NCBI GenBank assembly: GCA_951799425.1
Contig: OX637406.1
Coordinates: forward strand, 29,878,390-29,942,389
Direction of reading: 5' to 3'
Source: Ilex aquifolium
Taxonomy: Eukaryota > Streptophyta > Magnoliopsida > Aquifoliales > Aquifoliaceae
Length of the DNA: 64,000 nucleotides
Each line of letters starts with the position of its first letter. Within the stretch, counting starts at the first letter, position 1. This document shows, piece by piece, positions 10,716 to 19,960 of the stretch. A program made the position numbers and the translations under genes. Below the pieces are notes generated by a model that was given only the letters and a program-made list of their open reading frames with translations, was not told the origin of the DNA and ran no database searches.

Positions 10716-11528
10716 ATGCCATTTGGGCTTTGTAACGCTCCTGCAACATTCCAAAGATGTATGCTAAGCTTGTTCAGTGATATGGTTGAAAAAATTTTGG
10801 AAGTATTCAAGGATGATTTCTCTGTATATGGTGACTCCTTTGATTTGTGTCTGACCAATCTGGAGAAAGTGCTAATCAGATGTAAGGAAGCCAATCTAGT
10901 GCTCAATTGGGAAAAATGCCATTTCATGGTAACACAAGGTATTGTCCTTGGTCACATTGTGTCGTCTGAGGGCATAAAAGTTGATAAGGCAAAAATAGAT
11001 CTGATTGGAAATTTGTCTGCCCCTAAGACTGTAAAGGATATCCGATCATTCCTAGGGCATGCATGTTTCTACAAGAGATTCATAAAAGATTTCAGTGCCA
11101 TAGCAAAACCCATGTGTCATCTTCTAAGTCAGGACGTAATCTTTGATTGGAATGAAGCATGCCAGAAAGCCTTTGACAAGCTGAAAGGCATGTTAATTTC
11201 TGCTCCAATAATGCAACCCCCTGACTGGAATCTACCCTTTGAACTAATGTGTAATGCAAGTGATTATGTTGTAGGTGCTGTATTGGGACAGAGAAAAGAT
11301 AAGAAATCCCATGTGATTTACTATGCAAGCAAAACTTTGAATGATGCTCAAATGAATTATTCAACAACTGAAAAAGAATTGCTTGCTGTAGTTTTTGCAC
11401 TGGAAAAATTCCGTTCTTATCTTGTTGGTTCTGCTGTTACTGTATTCACTGACCATGCAGCCCTAAAATTCTTGCTCACAAAGAAGGACGCCAAGCCTAG
11501 ACTCTTGAGATGGATACTCTTGCTCTAA
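10716..11528 (+). pseudogene. pol: C-terminal reverse transcriptase and RNase H of element B
   Basis: RT continues with [16 protein letters not shown] and the catalytic pair in [11 protein letters not shown]. The residue before the two aspartates is Lys, where this family normally has Met, which could impair the enzyme. The thumb/connection ([16 protein letters not shown]) is followed by RNase H, with the Asp of [16 protein letters not shown], the Glu of [14 protein letters not shown] and the Asp of [12 protein letters not shown]. Translation would stop at TAA (11526-11528), again replacing a Gln codon (element G has Gln at the same place). Confidence 0.88.
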
Positions 11529-11570
11529 GAGTTTGATCTTGTCATCAAGGACAAGAAGGGTATCGAGAAT

Positions 11571-12731
11571 GTGGTGGCAGATCATCTGTCCAGACTAACA
11601 TATGAATTTCGTGAGGATGGACTGCCAATCAATGAGAAATTTCCCGATGAACAACTGTTCATGATTGATAAGACACCATGGTACGCGGATATTGCTAATT
11701 TTCTTGCTACTGGTACACTCCCTCCATCCTTTACCATGATGGACAAAAAGAAATTTCTGAGGGAGGTTCGTAACTTCTTTTGGGAGGATCCCTACGTATT
11801 CAAGTACTGTAAGGATCAAATCATAAGACGTTGCATCCTCGCTCATGAAAGCAGCCAGGTAATAACATTTTGTCATTCTGAAACATGCGGTGGCCATTTT
11901 TCATCAAGAAAAATCGCTGCAAAAATATTGCAGTGTGGATTTTACTGGCCCACACTTTTCAAAGATGTCCATGCCTTTTGTTTAACTTGCGATAGATGTC
12001 AAAGGTTGGGAAGCATTTCTAAAAAAAATATGATGCCCTTAAATCACATTCTGGTAATTGAAATTTTTGACTGCTGGGGCATCGATTTTATGGGACCATT
12101 TCCCCCTTCCTTTGGCTATCTATATATTTTAGTGGCTGTAGACTATGTAGCCAAATGGGTTGAAGCAATTCCATGCCGAAATAATGATCACCAAACAATG
12201 ATCAAGTTTTTGAAAGAAAATATTTTGTCCCGGTTTGGAATTTTGAAATCAATCATAAGTGATGGGGGTGCTCATTTTTGCAATCGTCCCTTTTGGAATT
12301 TGATGAAAAAATACTTGATTTTTTACAAAATTGCAATCCCTTATCACCCACAGACCAGTGGACAAGTTGAACTAACTAATCGGGAGATCAAATTAATTTT
12401 GGAAAAAACGGTGAATCCAGACCGCAAAGATTGGTCGTTAAGACTAACTGATGCACTCTGGGCATACCGTACTGCTTTTAAAACAATTTTAGGCATGTCT
12501 CCTTATCGATTAGTCTATGGAAAACCGTGTCACCTACCTGTGGAATTGGAACATAGGGCATACTGGGCTATTAAAGCAATGAATTTTAACTTGGACAAGG
12601 CTGGACTAGCAAGGAAACTTCAGATAAATGAATTGGGGGAATTGAGAAATAAAGCATATGAGAATGCTAAAACCAGGATGAAAATTTTTCATGACAAAAA
12701 CATTGTGCGGAAATCTTTTGAGCCTTCTTAA
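11571..12731 (+). pseudogene. int: Integrase of element B (zinc and catalytic domains)
   Basis: The same frame as RT continues through the end of RNase H (VVADHLSRL). The HHCC zinc domain has HSETCGGH and CLTCDRCQR. The catalytic core shows DD35E: Asp in [10 protein letters not shown], Asp in IISDGGAHF, and Glu in [10 protein letters not shown] with 35 residues between the last two. The [12 protein letters not shown] segment typical of Athila integrases follows. A TAA at 12729-12731 replaces a Gln codon just before the C-terminal domain. Confidence 0.9.
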
Positions 12732-12737
12732 AAAGTC

Positions 12738-13040
12738 TTGTTATTTAATTCAAGACTCCGCCTCTTTCCTGGTAAGTTGAAGTCAAGATGGACTGGGCCT
12801 TATATTGTCAAAAAGGTGTTTAGACATGGAGCAGTTGAAGTGGAAAACCCATCAAACAGTAATATTTTTACTGTTAATGGTCAGCGGTTAAAACCATTTT
12901 TGGAGGATTTTGTTAAAAATGTGGAAACCATTCTTTTAATGGAACCAGAATACTCCTCCGAAATTCGTGTCTGCCGACACTCAAGTGGATCGGGTCAAGA
13001 AAAATCTAACCCAACCCGACCCACTGGGGCGCCTTTATAA
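12738..13040 (+). pseudogene. int: Integrase C-terminal domain of element B
   Basis: In the same frame after the last stop: LRLFPGKLKSRWTGPYIVKK and AVEVENPSN form the SH3-like C-terminal fold found at the end of gypsy integrases. The homologous region of element G ends the same way (43394). There is no chromodomain, as expected for a non-chromovirus. The final 30 codons are weakly conserved. Confidence 0.82.
13033..13040 (+). promoter_or_regulatory. TATA-like palindrome downstream of integrase
   Basis: GCCTTTATAAGGC (13029-13041) contains TATAA and is followed by a pyrimidine-rich leader (13041-13145). It could start an internal transcript covering the 136-aa gene about 580 bp downstream. 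Element D has deleted this segment, so it is not essential there. Function is a guess. Confidence 0.3.
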
Positions 13041-13415
13041 GGCACCCACTCTTTTTCTTCTTTGTTCTCCCAGCTACCGCTGTTGCCCCCCCCCCCCCCC
13101 AATTTCTTCTTCTTCTTTCTTTTCTTCTTCGTTTTCTCTGTTATCCGAGAAAAAACCCATGACCACACACTCTACAAACACAATCTTTTGCTTCATGTTT
13201 TGCATTTTAATCTTATATTTGCTCACGGGTGTTCTTTTCTTGTTCGCACTCACACACAAGGATTTTCAGCCTACCCGAAACCCAGATCTGCGCACAGATA
13301 AGTAATTCGTGTATTTTTATTTGTAGGTTTCAGCAGATAAACAGATCTCTACCATTCAACCTTATCTCCAAGATCCGTGAACTAGTAAATTCGAAACATT
13401 GGGGACAATGTTCAG

Positions 13416-13431
13416 TTTAGGTTGGGGGGTG
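13416..13431 (+). other. Internal (central) polypurine tract of element B
   Basis: TTTAGGTTGGGGGGTG is almost the same as the terminal tract at 17747-17762 (TTTAGGTTGGAGAGTG). It follows a conserved ATTGGGGACAATGTTCAG shared with D. It could serve as a second plus-strand priming site. Confidence 0.5.
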
Positions 13432-13563
13432 AGAACTACAGTTCATATTTGCCTGTAATTTTTTTTTTTATTATTTTTGCTGTTGTTCTTGTTGTTCTGA
13501 TCATTTTATGTACCTTGCCTTGTATAAATTGATGATTATGTTTGTGAGTCAGCTTCAATCCTC

Positions 13564-13595
13564 TTTGTGACTGGCAGACGTTAAAGAACCAGATA
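13564..13595 (+). promoter_or_regulatory. Conserved 32-nt block upstream of the 136-aa gene (element B copy)
   Basis: The core GACTGGCAGACGTTAAAG ends 23 nt before the ATG at 13619. It is identical in D and differs at one base in the diverged element A. The CTGGCAG could be a 3' splice site giving a spliced subgenomic message, as described for env-class genes of some plant retroelements. A translation-initiation or internal promoter role is also possible. Confidence 0.6.
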
Positions 13596-13618
13596 ATGAG
13601 TCTTAAAGCTTAAAAAAC

Positions 13619-14029
13619 ATGGATGTTAAACTTTTTTGGTTTAGTTTAGGAGTTTTGCGCACTTTTTCATCTGATGTGCATACTGTAATCATGAGAAAAG
13701 CAAGACTAGTAAGGAAGGTCGAAATCCAAGAAAAACAAGCGAAACCCCTCTGTGGCAGAAGCACCTTTGTCAAATGCCGTCGTGCCAAAAGACTTGGTGC
13801 TTGTAAACAGTGTGGCAGAGTCTTTCACGAGAAAAGATACAACCAGTGTTCTGAACCAATCTCCGGTCGCGCACTCGATCGATTAGACTGGATAGTGAAT
13901 GGGCTGAGTAAGGATTACCCTGATACGCCATGCTATTCCGGTACTTTGCTTAACCGGTTTGTGAGAGACGAAATTGGGAGAGTCACTGGTTGTCCATTCT
14001 ACAAAGACACAGAAGGAGACTCGGATTAG
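13619..14029 (+). CDS. 136-aa accessory protein with variant CCHC zinc knuckle (element B copy)
   Basis: An intact ORF, although the neighbouring pol and ORF3 of this element are broken. Features in order: hydrophobic N-terminus (KLFWFSLGVLR), a conserved VIMRKARLVRK helix, a Cys at 45, an Arg/Lys block (CRRAKRLG), a zinc knuckle C62-x2-C65-x4-H70-x6-C77, then EPISGRALDRLDWI, SKDYPDTP and an acidic tail. Cys45, Cys62, Cys65, His70 and Cys77 are conserved in all three copies. The combination resembles the small cysteine-rich nucleic-acid-binding proteins of carlaviruses, encoded at the 3' end of those RNA genomes; some of them suppress RNA silencing or act in the nucleus. Homology is judged by eye. 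The role in the retrotransposon is unknown. Confidence 0.78.
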   Translation: MDVKLFWFSLGVLRTFSSDVHTVIMRKARLVRKVEIQEKQAKPLCGRSTFVKCRRAKRLGACKQCGRVFHEKRYNQCSEPISGRALDRLDWIVNGLSKDYPDTPCYSGTLLNRFVRDEIGRVTGCPFYKDTEGDSD

Positions 14030-14295
14030 ATAATTTTCTGTAGGAAATTTGTACTTTTGTTGGGGATGAAAGCCAAAGGTCCGAATTTTTTGTAAAAAGT
14101 GTAAAAAAATATTTTTGTATAAACTCTTTTGACTGAAATGAAAATATGGGCCGAGTAAGGAATGTCCCAGAATACCAACCTGAAGCGTGGGTAGGGACTT
14201 ATCCTGAGACGCCATAAGTTTTTGGTTTAAAATTGTGTGTTTGGCCCTCTTTGATTGTGTATAGTGTAGTGGAGAAATTTTTTGATTTTTGATTC
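14030..14295 (+). other. Spacer between the 136-aa gene and the ORF3 promoter module (element B)
   Basis: Non-coding and well conserved with D (30864-31132), including GGGCCGAGTAAGGAATG and AATACCAACCTGAAGCGTGG. The conservation without an open frame may reflect regulatory RNA or recent common descent. Confidence 0.5.
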
Positions 14296-14600
14296 AACGT
14301 TCGAACGTCAGGTGACGTTCGAACGTCAGCTGCTTACAGTACTCAACCTCTGATGAAGCTTCTGATGAAACTTAAAAGTACTGGGAGCTCAGTCCGTTCG
14401 AACGCCAATAGACTGTTCGAACGAGATTAACGTTCGAACGCCAATAGTCGTTCGAACGAAGAGAACTTATAGTACTTTGGCCTCTGACAGAACTCAAAAG
14501 TACTGGGAGCTCACCACGTTCGAACGATCTATTTAAAATCCTTCTAGACACGTTCGAATGTTACCCACGTTCGAACGTCACGACTTAGGCTATAAAAGCC
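14296..14600 (+). promoter_or_regulatory. Internal promoter-like module before ORF3 (element B)
   Basis: About eight copies of the palindrome CGTTCGAACG or near-copies lie at 14296-14578, many in pairs with spacers such as CCAATAG. They are followed by TATAAAAG (14591-14598) about 210 bp upstream of the ORF3 ATG (14808). The same palindrome fills the upstream part of this element's LTR (17947-18311), also ahead of a TATA box. The segment AAAGTACTGGGAG, present twice here, recurs in the LTRs of element C next to the same palindrome. Confidence 0.6.
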
Positions 14601-14807
14601 TAGTTCGTCTTCTTCATTTCAAAACCACCCAAAAACCCCCCAAAATCGAAAAACCCTTGGTGACTCTTCACTATCCAGACCTCAAAACACCTACCATTCT
14701 CCATTTTTTTCAAAAATCAACCCTCCCAAGACTATTCCCATATCAAAAAGCTCAATTTTCACAAAAAAAATCCAAGATTTCAAAGCCCTCAAATTCAAAA
14801 ACCGAAA

Positions 14808-15905
14808 ATGCCAAGAGTCAAGCTTCCTGCTAGGCGCAACCCAAACACCCAAGAGCCCAATTTCGTCGAGGAGGTGGTGGAAGTGAGAGAAGGAATGCCA
14901 CCACTTACGTGAAGATACGACAAAACTCGGTTCCCCACAGCTTTGAAAGCTGACAGGTACGACAATTTTTACCAAAAACATGTTGTGGTATGTGAGAGGG
15001 ATGTAGTTTTGACAGATTTTGTTGAATTGGGTATAATGGCGGAGATGGAAAGGAGGGGTTGGGTCTTGTATTTGCGAAACGGCGGAGAGGCCATGATTGA
15101 CTTGGTGAGGGAGTTTTAATCCAACGCTGAAAAAGTCAATGGATCATTAAGGAGTTATGTGAGGGGAATCCACATTGATGTGGACAAGGATTACATAAGA
15201 GAAATTAGGCAAGAAGTGCCTCGGTTCCCAAGTCCCGCTTATCCCCCGAGAAAAAACGTAGTAATGAATGTCGTGGGGAGGGAGCTAATGGGAATGCCTA
15301 ACTTTTCTTGGACTGGAAAGAGATTTTTTAGACAAGGGGAACTCACCGACAAATATAAAATGTTGAACTTGATTGCGGTTGCCAACTTTGCTCCGCTAGG
15401 AAGAAAGAATGAAATCCTCCCCGACATGGCCCGGTTGTTGTATGCAATTGGAAAAGGGCAAAGCATCGACCTCCCCTCCCTAATTTTGACAGAGATGAAA
15501 AAAGGGTGTGATGTGAAGCAAAATTCGCTTCCCTTCGGCACCCTAGTGACGGAATTATGCAAAGACCATGGGGTTAGGGTGAAGCCAGAAATGGAGATTC
15601 AAAAACCCATAGGGCCACTGAACAAGGCTTCCTTCCGGAGAAGCCAAGGTCATAGTGGCGGCCCAGCGGCCAGACAGGAGATGCCCCCTACCCATGGAGT
15701 GGACGAGGTGCAAGAGGAGCTTGATGAGATGGAGGAGAGAGATATGGAGGAAGAGAGAGGCCAGGAGCAGCCACAGGAGGTAGGACCTAGCACCAGCACC
15801 CGATGCTCTTTACGAGACATCATGCTTATCATTGAAGCTAAGCATGATGAGATTCTTAGACTTCTGAGGGGTGGACCTGGTGGAGATGGTGGACATGAAG
15901 AGTGA
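14808..15905 (+). pseudogene. ORF3 of element B (putative plant transposon protein type), two stops
   Basis: The ATG at 14808 (MPRVKLPARRNPN) matches the start in D (31630). The frame runs to TGA at 15903-15905 and is interrupted by TGA (14910-14912) and TAA (15117-15119); D has sense codons (Arg, Tyr) at both places. Conserved blocks include RYDKTRF, FVELGIMAEMERRGW, VRGIHIDVDKDYI, PNFSWTGKRFFRQGELTDKYK, LPDMARLLYAIGKGQSIDLP and LPFGTLVTELCKDHGV. The tail is acidic and coiled. This corresponds to the family databases call putative plant transposon protein (Transposase_32, from memory), located where Athila elements have their env-like gene. No transmembrane segment is obvious in this copy, so an envelope role is not supported. 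Confidence 0.75.
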
Positions 15906-17746
15906 GAGAGAGGGATCCCTGTCCTTGATTATAGTTTTTCTGTGTTTAGTGCTTCTTTTTATGAATTTCTTCTTTAACTGTGTGCACATTTTAAGAGTTT
16001 GTGTGTTTAGTCGCTTTTGTGGATAAATTGAATCGTTGATCTTTGATGTGAACAAGTTATATTCTATGCAATGAATGGTTCAATTTATCACTTTTATATG
16101 TTTTAAATGCATATGTAGATCTCGCTCAATATTGATATATGATGGAACGAATGTGGATGCTAAGAATGTTTGCTAAAGTAACTACGCACATGATCGGTTC
16201 GACACCTCAAACTCTCAACCGAAACTTAAAAACCACATTTCTTAGAAAAAAAAAATGGTATTTTATCTATGCTTAAATTGTCAAACGTGCATCGGTGTTT
16301 GCTATTTTCAAGGTACAAGATGATCAGACTCGGAAATGGAATCAGTATATAACCGACATTCCCTGGAAAACCCGACATAACCAGTGGAGATAACAAAGAA
16401 TACCATGGTGAGTTTCGAGTCTTACGCTGCTTTCAAGAGACAATCAATGTTTACTCAAGTAAAGTCTTTCACTCTCAATTTTTGAATAATCTCATTAACC
16501 TTGCTTTGATTGACGCAATTAAAAGTGATCTATTGACATATCCCATAGGGAACCTTCGCATACGACACTTACATGTGCACATACTTGATAAATGATTTTA
16601 GGCCATCTTTGATTTGATATTGAGCCTTAGCCATTTCTTTTACAAAATTATTTCCCTAGTTAGCCATGTTTGAGCCATCAATGTATGATTTCTTCTTCGA
16701 TAAACTCGTATGAGTACCAAGCCACAAGAAAACATACTTGACATACCTTTGCTATCTAATTTTCTTGCACCCTCTTTTAAATCAATATGATACAGAAATA
16801 CAAGAAAAAAAGGGAAAAAGGCATTCGAGGCTACCATTCAAGAAGAATCGATGGGAACAATTGAAACAGAAAAGAAGCAAAAAGGCAAGAAATTGCCAAG
16901 AAAGTGAAAAATGAGAAAAATGAAAGAAAGAAATATCATTTCTGGGAAAAATATTGAAAAGCTAGAAAGAAGTGTGCTACACTACACAAACAGAAGATAA
17001 CTTTTGAATACTATTGACGTCATTTCGTTAGCCACTGACCTCTGGCCACATTACAACCTATAAAAAAGCCCTAATTGATCTCAAGTTTGTTACATGCATG
17101 TGTTGTCAATCAAAATTGGGGTATGGTAAATAGTATTTCTTTAAATTGCGTCAATATTCTTTCATGAGATTATGCCAAACATGATTAGTTGCTTCCTTAA
17201 AATTTCACTCCCTTCCTAATTGTGCATGTGATTTTTCGATTGGCCACCTTCTGATCACATGATCTGTGAGAAACAAGTCACCATAATCGGAGCGAACTTT
17301 TGCTGAGAGCCTTCTACGAGAGGTTTGTGAAATCGAAGCTATCCATGGAAGGTGGTAAAAGGGAGTGTTTTGTTATATAACAATTCTTGTTGCTTGAATG
17401 ATCATTCATACTACACAAGGAATTTCAATTACCAATGTAACAGATGCTAATTTTTTGCATAGAATAGATACCTATGAAAGAGGGACATGTGGGATTAAAG
17501 TCGAAATTGAGAGTTGGGTGTCCCAACGACCATGATGCTAATTTACTTTAATCAGCAATCTCACATACACATCAGTTCGACTGAAGTTTGTGGGTAGCTT
17601 CACTGAAAACCCTCACGAGACAACACTCGTCCGCTAGGGTAAACCTAGTGGTTTAACGGCTTATTGCATAAGCTAAATGCAACCAGATGACCTATGAAAA
17701 TGGCATTAGGAATAGATTTTTTTTGTATTACTAGAGACTAGCAATA
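15906..17746 (+). other. Long 3' UTR of element B
   Basis: About 1.85 kb without a supported ORF, co-linear with D (32742-34550). It includes a purine-rich segment (16790-16980, many GAAA and AAGAA runs). The last 200 bp are the most conserved across A, B, D and 47610-48000. The reason for such length is unknown. Confidence 0.6.
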
Positions 17747-17762
17747 TTTAGGTTGGAGAGTG
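17747..17762 (+). other. Terminal polypurine tract of element B
   Basis: TTTAGGTTGGAGAGTG directly precedes the 3' LTR start TGATTAGC at 17763. Confidence 0.75.
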
Positions 17763-18379
17763 TGATTAGCACTTAAAATTAGCATATTACTATGCCGTTT
17801 TAAGATTAATTGTACTTTGATGGAGTTTAAGTGATGTCATTTCAGGCCCTAAAATGAACAAGGACTCAAGAACAACAAGTACCACACTTGAATGCAACAC
17901 AAGCACATTAGAGCACAAAATTGGAGAAGCTTTGAGCACAGCCAGAACGTTCGAACGCCAACTCACGTTCGAACGTCCACATTGAACTGTAGCAGACCCA
18001 ACTGCTAAGAGAATGCGTGTTGCTGCGAGGAAAGAAGACTCTGAAGTTCTGAGGCACTTGAGTGTCACGTTCGAACGCCAACTCACGTTCGAACGTGCAC
18101 TTGAGTTGATTGAAGACCAGACTACTGCATAGAGTGTGGAATTGAACTTCACAGAAGACCAACAGATCACTCGAGTGAGAGGATCAGAACACATCTGGCG
18201 TTCGAACGCCCATAGTGCAAAAACAGAAGAAACGTTCGAACGGCAGACAACGTTCGAACGACCATAAAGCAAAAACATATACAACATTCAAACGCCAACT
18301 CACGTTCAACGTTCTCCACAGACTGGCAACAGAGTAGTTGGTTTTTCACTTGGACTTGGGCGGCATACACTATTCCTTC
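17763..18379 (+). repeat. 3' LTR of element B, first part (LTR1)
   Basis: It starts TGATTAGCAC and continues after element C at 25287. Clusters of CGTTCGAACG palindromes lie at 17947-18311, often as pairs separated by CCAACTCA. The segment ends at the CCTTC target site of element C (18375-18379). Confidence 0.9.
18375..18379. repeat. Target-site duplication of element C, left copy
   Basis: CCTTC here and at 25282-25286. Uninterrupted LTRs (for example near 35176) have a single CCTTC at this point. Confidence 0.93.
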
Positions 18380-18971
18380 TGTAACACCCCACATTTTCTT
18401 TTATATAGGTATATAGATATATAGTAAATAATTGTTGTAAAAATGGGGATATGCGTAGTGATGTGTGTTTGAATTTAGTAGATTGGAAAAGTAGAAATGA
18501 AAATGTTAGGCGGTGTAATAGGGTATGTATTAGAAGCTAGGAAGATTTTCGGAATGAAAGCACATTTAAGAGAAGACTTGGGTAGAAAAGATTTTGGACA
18601 CTTCCTAGTATTTTGATCATAAATTTTTATTCCAATGTCCATTTGATCTGAAATTTTTACAGTCGATAGTAGACTTCCAGGGCTATAAAAGTGTATTTCA
18701 CGAACATTTTCAAAATCAATCTCTAAATAGGCCAAAACTTCACTGGAAGTTGCAGCAGAAACAGGAATTCCGTTAGAATGTGAATCGACGTTCGAACGTG
18801 AATCGACATTCGAACGTGAACAAACGTTCGAACGAAAGTGCGTTCCAGTAATCTTGTCTGATGGAAAAACAAAAGTACTGGGAGTGACGAACGTTCGAAC
18901 GCCAATGACGTTCGAACGTGACTTGCGAATTCTGGGTTTCAGAATCGCGCACAGGAGGCCATTTCTTACCC

Positions 18972-18979
18972 TATAAATA
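18972..18979 (+). promoter_or_regulatory. TATA box in the 5' LTR of element C
   Basis: CTATAAATAC about 60 bp downstream of the last palindrome pair. The same box is at 24588-24595 in the 3' LTR and on the minus strand at 55355-55348 in the solo LTR of this family. Confidence 0.65.
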
Positions 18980-19553
18980 CATAAGGACGCCTCCATTAGT
19001 CCCATTTCAACATTTCAAACCCTAGGAAGACTTAGAGATGAGGAAAGAAGGGGAAAACACAAGATCAAATGAGGATTTTCACATTGAAGAGGATCAAAAC
19101 TTCAAGTTCCTCAAAAGAACACTAAGGAAGAAGAAGGTAGGGGTTTTTCTCTCATTCACTTACATTGAGGCTAGGGTATATATATATGTGTGTGTGTTTT
19201 GGCTATCAATGGCATATATATGCTATAGAATCATTCTCTCTTAGGCTTTTTGCAAAGATTACATGTTTTGAACAAAGTTAGGGTCTAATACCCATGAAAT
19301 CTCTTCTCTAGTTTTAAAACCCTCATTTTTGGAGAGTGATGTATTTCCTTCTTAAATGCTTTCTTTATTATGGATTTTCGAAACTTTAGTGCTTCATGTT
19401 GGGTAGAAAAATGATGTTATTGTGATCTCATGTATTTTTCTTAGTTGGTTGTGGAATTGTTACATGATATATTTTGGGGATTTTGGATAGATGCTTGTAA
19501 ATTGAGATAAATGTTGGAATTGTATGCTTGGTTGGGTTGTTTGTGATGCACAT

Positions 19554-19960
19554 GAGTGAGAGGTTCCATGTAAGGATGCTCACCCCTTCTCAAGAGGTTC
19601 TCGGTAAGGATGCTTGAGAAATAAGTCCATTATAGTGAGAGGTTCCTTGTAAGGATGCTCACCCCCTTCCTAAGAGGTTCCCGGTAAGGATGCTTGAGAA
19701 ATAAGTCCGTTATAGTGAGAGGTTCCTTGTAAGGATGCTCACCCCCTTCCCAAGAGGTTCCCGGTAAGGATGCTTGGGAAACAATGTAGTGATTGGTGAG
19801 AGGTTCCATGTAAGGATGCTCATCCATTCTCAAGAGGTTCCCGGTAAGGATGCTTGAAAAATAAGTCCGTTATAGTGAGAGGTTCCTTGTAAGGATGCTC
19901 ACCCCCTTCCCAAGAGGTTCCCGGTAAGGATGCTTGGGAAACAATGTAGTGATTGGTGAG
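19554..19960 (+). repeat. Tandem repeats in the LTR of element C
   Basis: About five repeats of a unit with GAGAGGTTCCTTGTAAGGAT, GCTCACCCCCTTCC and AAGAGGTTCCCGGTAAGGAT. The same units occur in reverse in the solo LTR at 54226-54490. They are absent from the 3' LTR of this element because of the 933-bp deletion. Confidence 0.85.

Larger units (their letters stand above)
13041..13618 (+). other. Non-coding leader between integrase and the 136-aa gene (element B)
   Basis: Pyrimidine-rich at first, with a C run at 13088-13101 and TTC repeats. From about 13277 onward it is homologous to D (30118-30452). It contains the central polypurine tract and the conserved 32-nt block. No ORF is supported. 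Confidence 0.6.

Noticed and set aside
14296..14578. Palindromic repeats with short spacers resembling a CRISPR array
   Set aside because: Spacers are unequal and partly repeated, the repeat is only 10-12 bp, and the host is a plant nucleus. They are better read as promoter elements.
14808..15905. ORF3 as a retroviral envelope gene
   Set aside because: No signal peptide, transmembrane segment or furin-like site can be seen in B or D; only the doubtful N-terminal extension in G has a hydrophobic run. The family label putative plant transposon protein fits better.
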